NCBI GenBank assembly: GCA_965207985.1
Contig: CBDBND010000034.1
Location: 682,001 to 746,000 of the forward strand
From: CBDBND01 sp965207985
Lineage (GTDB): Bacteria > Pseudomonadota > Alphaproteobacteria > Rhodospirillales > Rhodospirillaceae
Length of the DNA stretch: 64,000 nt
Direction of reading: 5' to 3'
This document shows positions 63,445 to 64,000 of the stretch, piece by piece (the stretch's first letter is position 1; every line of letters begins with the position of its first letter). The notes beneath the pieces were generated by a model, which worked only from the letters and a program-made list of their open reading frames with translations, was not told the origin of the DNA and did no database searches. A program made the translations under genes and the position numbers.

Positions 63445-64000
63445 ATGCCGGTTTCGATAGACCTAACACCGGACTTTATTGCCGGACTACGCCTGATTCG
63501 AACGGAAGGCGTAGGTCCGATGACCTACCACGGACTGGTTGCCAAGTTTGGCAGTGCCATCGACGCCGTTGCCGAATTTCCCGAGTTCTCAACACGCCTT
63601 AGGCGGAAAGCACCCAAAGATCTGGTTTCTCAATCCGACATTGAACAGGAAGTGGAACGCCTGAGCGATCTCGGCGGTCAAATCCTATCAATGGAGGATG
63701 CCTCATATCCAAAGCTGCTCAAGGAAATTACCGATGCGCCGCCGTATCTGTCCGTCTTGGGCGATCCGGCACACTTTGACATACCAGCAATTGGCATCGT
63801 TGGCGCGCGCAATGCATCACTGAACGGAAAAAAATTCGCCCAATCTCTAGCGCTTGATTTGGCCGCGGCAGGATATTCTGTCTTGTCCGGTCTCGCCCGC
63901 GGAATTGACACCGCTGCCCATAAGGGAGCGATAGATCGCTCGACGGTTGCCGTCATGGCCGGCGGTGTAGACGTCGTCTACCCCCGGCAAAACACTGACC
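63445..64000 (+). CDS. dprA: DNA-processing protein DprA (partial)
   Basis: ATG 63445 starts 8 bp after plsY. The N-terminal SAM-like domain (FIAGLRLIRTEGVGPMTYHG) is followed by the Rossmann-like start: YPKLLKEITDAPPYLSVLGD, AIGIVGARNASLNGKKFAQS, VLSGLARGIDTAAHKGAIDR, VMAGGVDVVYPRQN. DprA/Smf loads RecA onto incoming single-stranded DNA in transformation. The gene runs past the window end, 185 codons visible. Confidence 0.93.
   Translation, partial: MPVSIDLTPDFIAGLRLIRTEGVGPMTYHGLVAKFGSAIDAVAEFPEFSTRLRRKAPKDLVSQSDIEQEVERLSDLGGQILSMEDASYPKLLKEITDAPPYLSVLGDPAHFDIPAIGIVGARNASLNGKKFAQSLALDLAAAGYSVLSGLARGIDTAAHKGAIDRSTVAVMAGGVDVVYPRQNTD

Noticed and set aside
1..64000. CRISPR arrays or phage genes
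   Set aside because: No regularly spaced short repeats and no capsid, portal, terminase or integrase-type phage genes were seen; the tandem repeat at 14941-15220 is a simple two-copy duplication.

Overview
The window looks like an alphaproteobacterial chromosome under heavy insertion-sequence (IS) attack. The right end carries a conserved housekeeping run: gatCAB on the minus strand, then ruvX-pyrB-pyrC-plsY-dprA on the plus strand. That gene order and the protein sequences are what suggest Alphaproteobacteria; no rRNA is present to confirm it. At least seven kinds of IS or IS remnant (IS3, IS110, two IS5 types, IS256, IS630, short inverted-repeat elements) break genes. More than a dozen genes are interrupted, truncated or frameshifted, so either the genome is eroding or the assembly has an indel problem.

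Region 1-10330 is a very GC-rich peptide-natural-product (RiPP) locus unlike its neighbours. It holds an outer-membrane protein, a damaged flavin-dependent halogenase, a nitrile-hydratase-leader (NHLP) domain fused to an alpha-toroid enzyme, and an AlkB-type diiron hydroxylase fused to a GlnE-like domain. These are followed by a fused E1-like/YcaO cyclodehydratase, a frameshifted partner protein, and a convergent 83-residue NHLP precursor whose apparent core is only five residues, LCCCW. This is the most novel system in the window: a putative thiazol(in)e peptide pathway with very small product and two unusual fusions.

Region 10500-16600 is a pile-up of IS3, IS110 and IS5 pieces that destroys an SsuB/TauB-like ABC transporter. 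Region 16600-20700 holds a pyruvyl-transferase-like gene, a compact methylthioadenosine salvage operon (mtnP-mtnA-class II aldolase) and a tRNA-Ser(UGA). Region 20700-24300 holds a TPR/O-GlcNAc-transferase-like gene split by a composite of two IS5 elements, followed by a membrane protein.

Region 24300-42850 is a catabolic-looking island: alpha/beta hydrolases (two with His at the nucleophile elbow), nitrilase paralogues, an exported amidohydrolase, DUF1838 paralogues, NAD(P)-binding and SnoaL-like proteins, a VOC protein, a DsbA-like protein, two MFS transporters, a histidine kinase and an IS-interrupted pseudo-receiver. Region 42850-56700 is scrambled: MacB-like exporter remnants, Amt and histidine-kinase fragments, outer-membrane proteins, IS256 with an inserted 150-bp element, a GST, and a sulfotransferase gene broken by a second copy of the IS3 element seen at 15229-16564.
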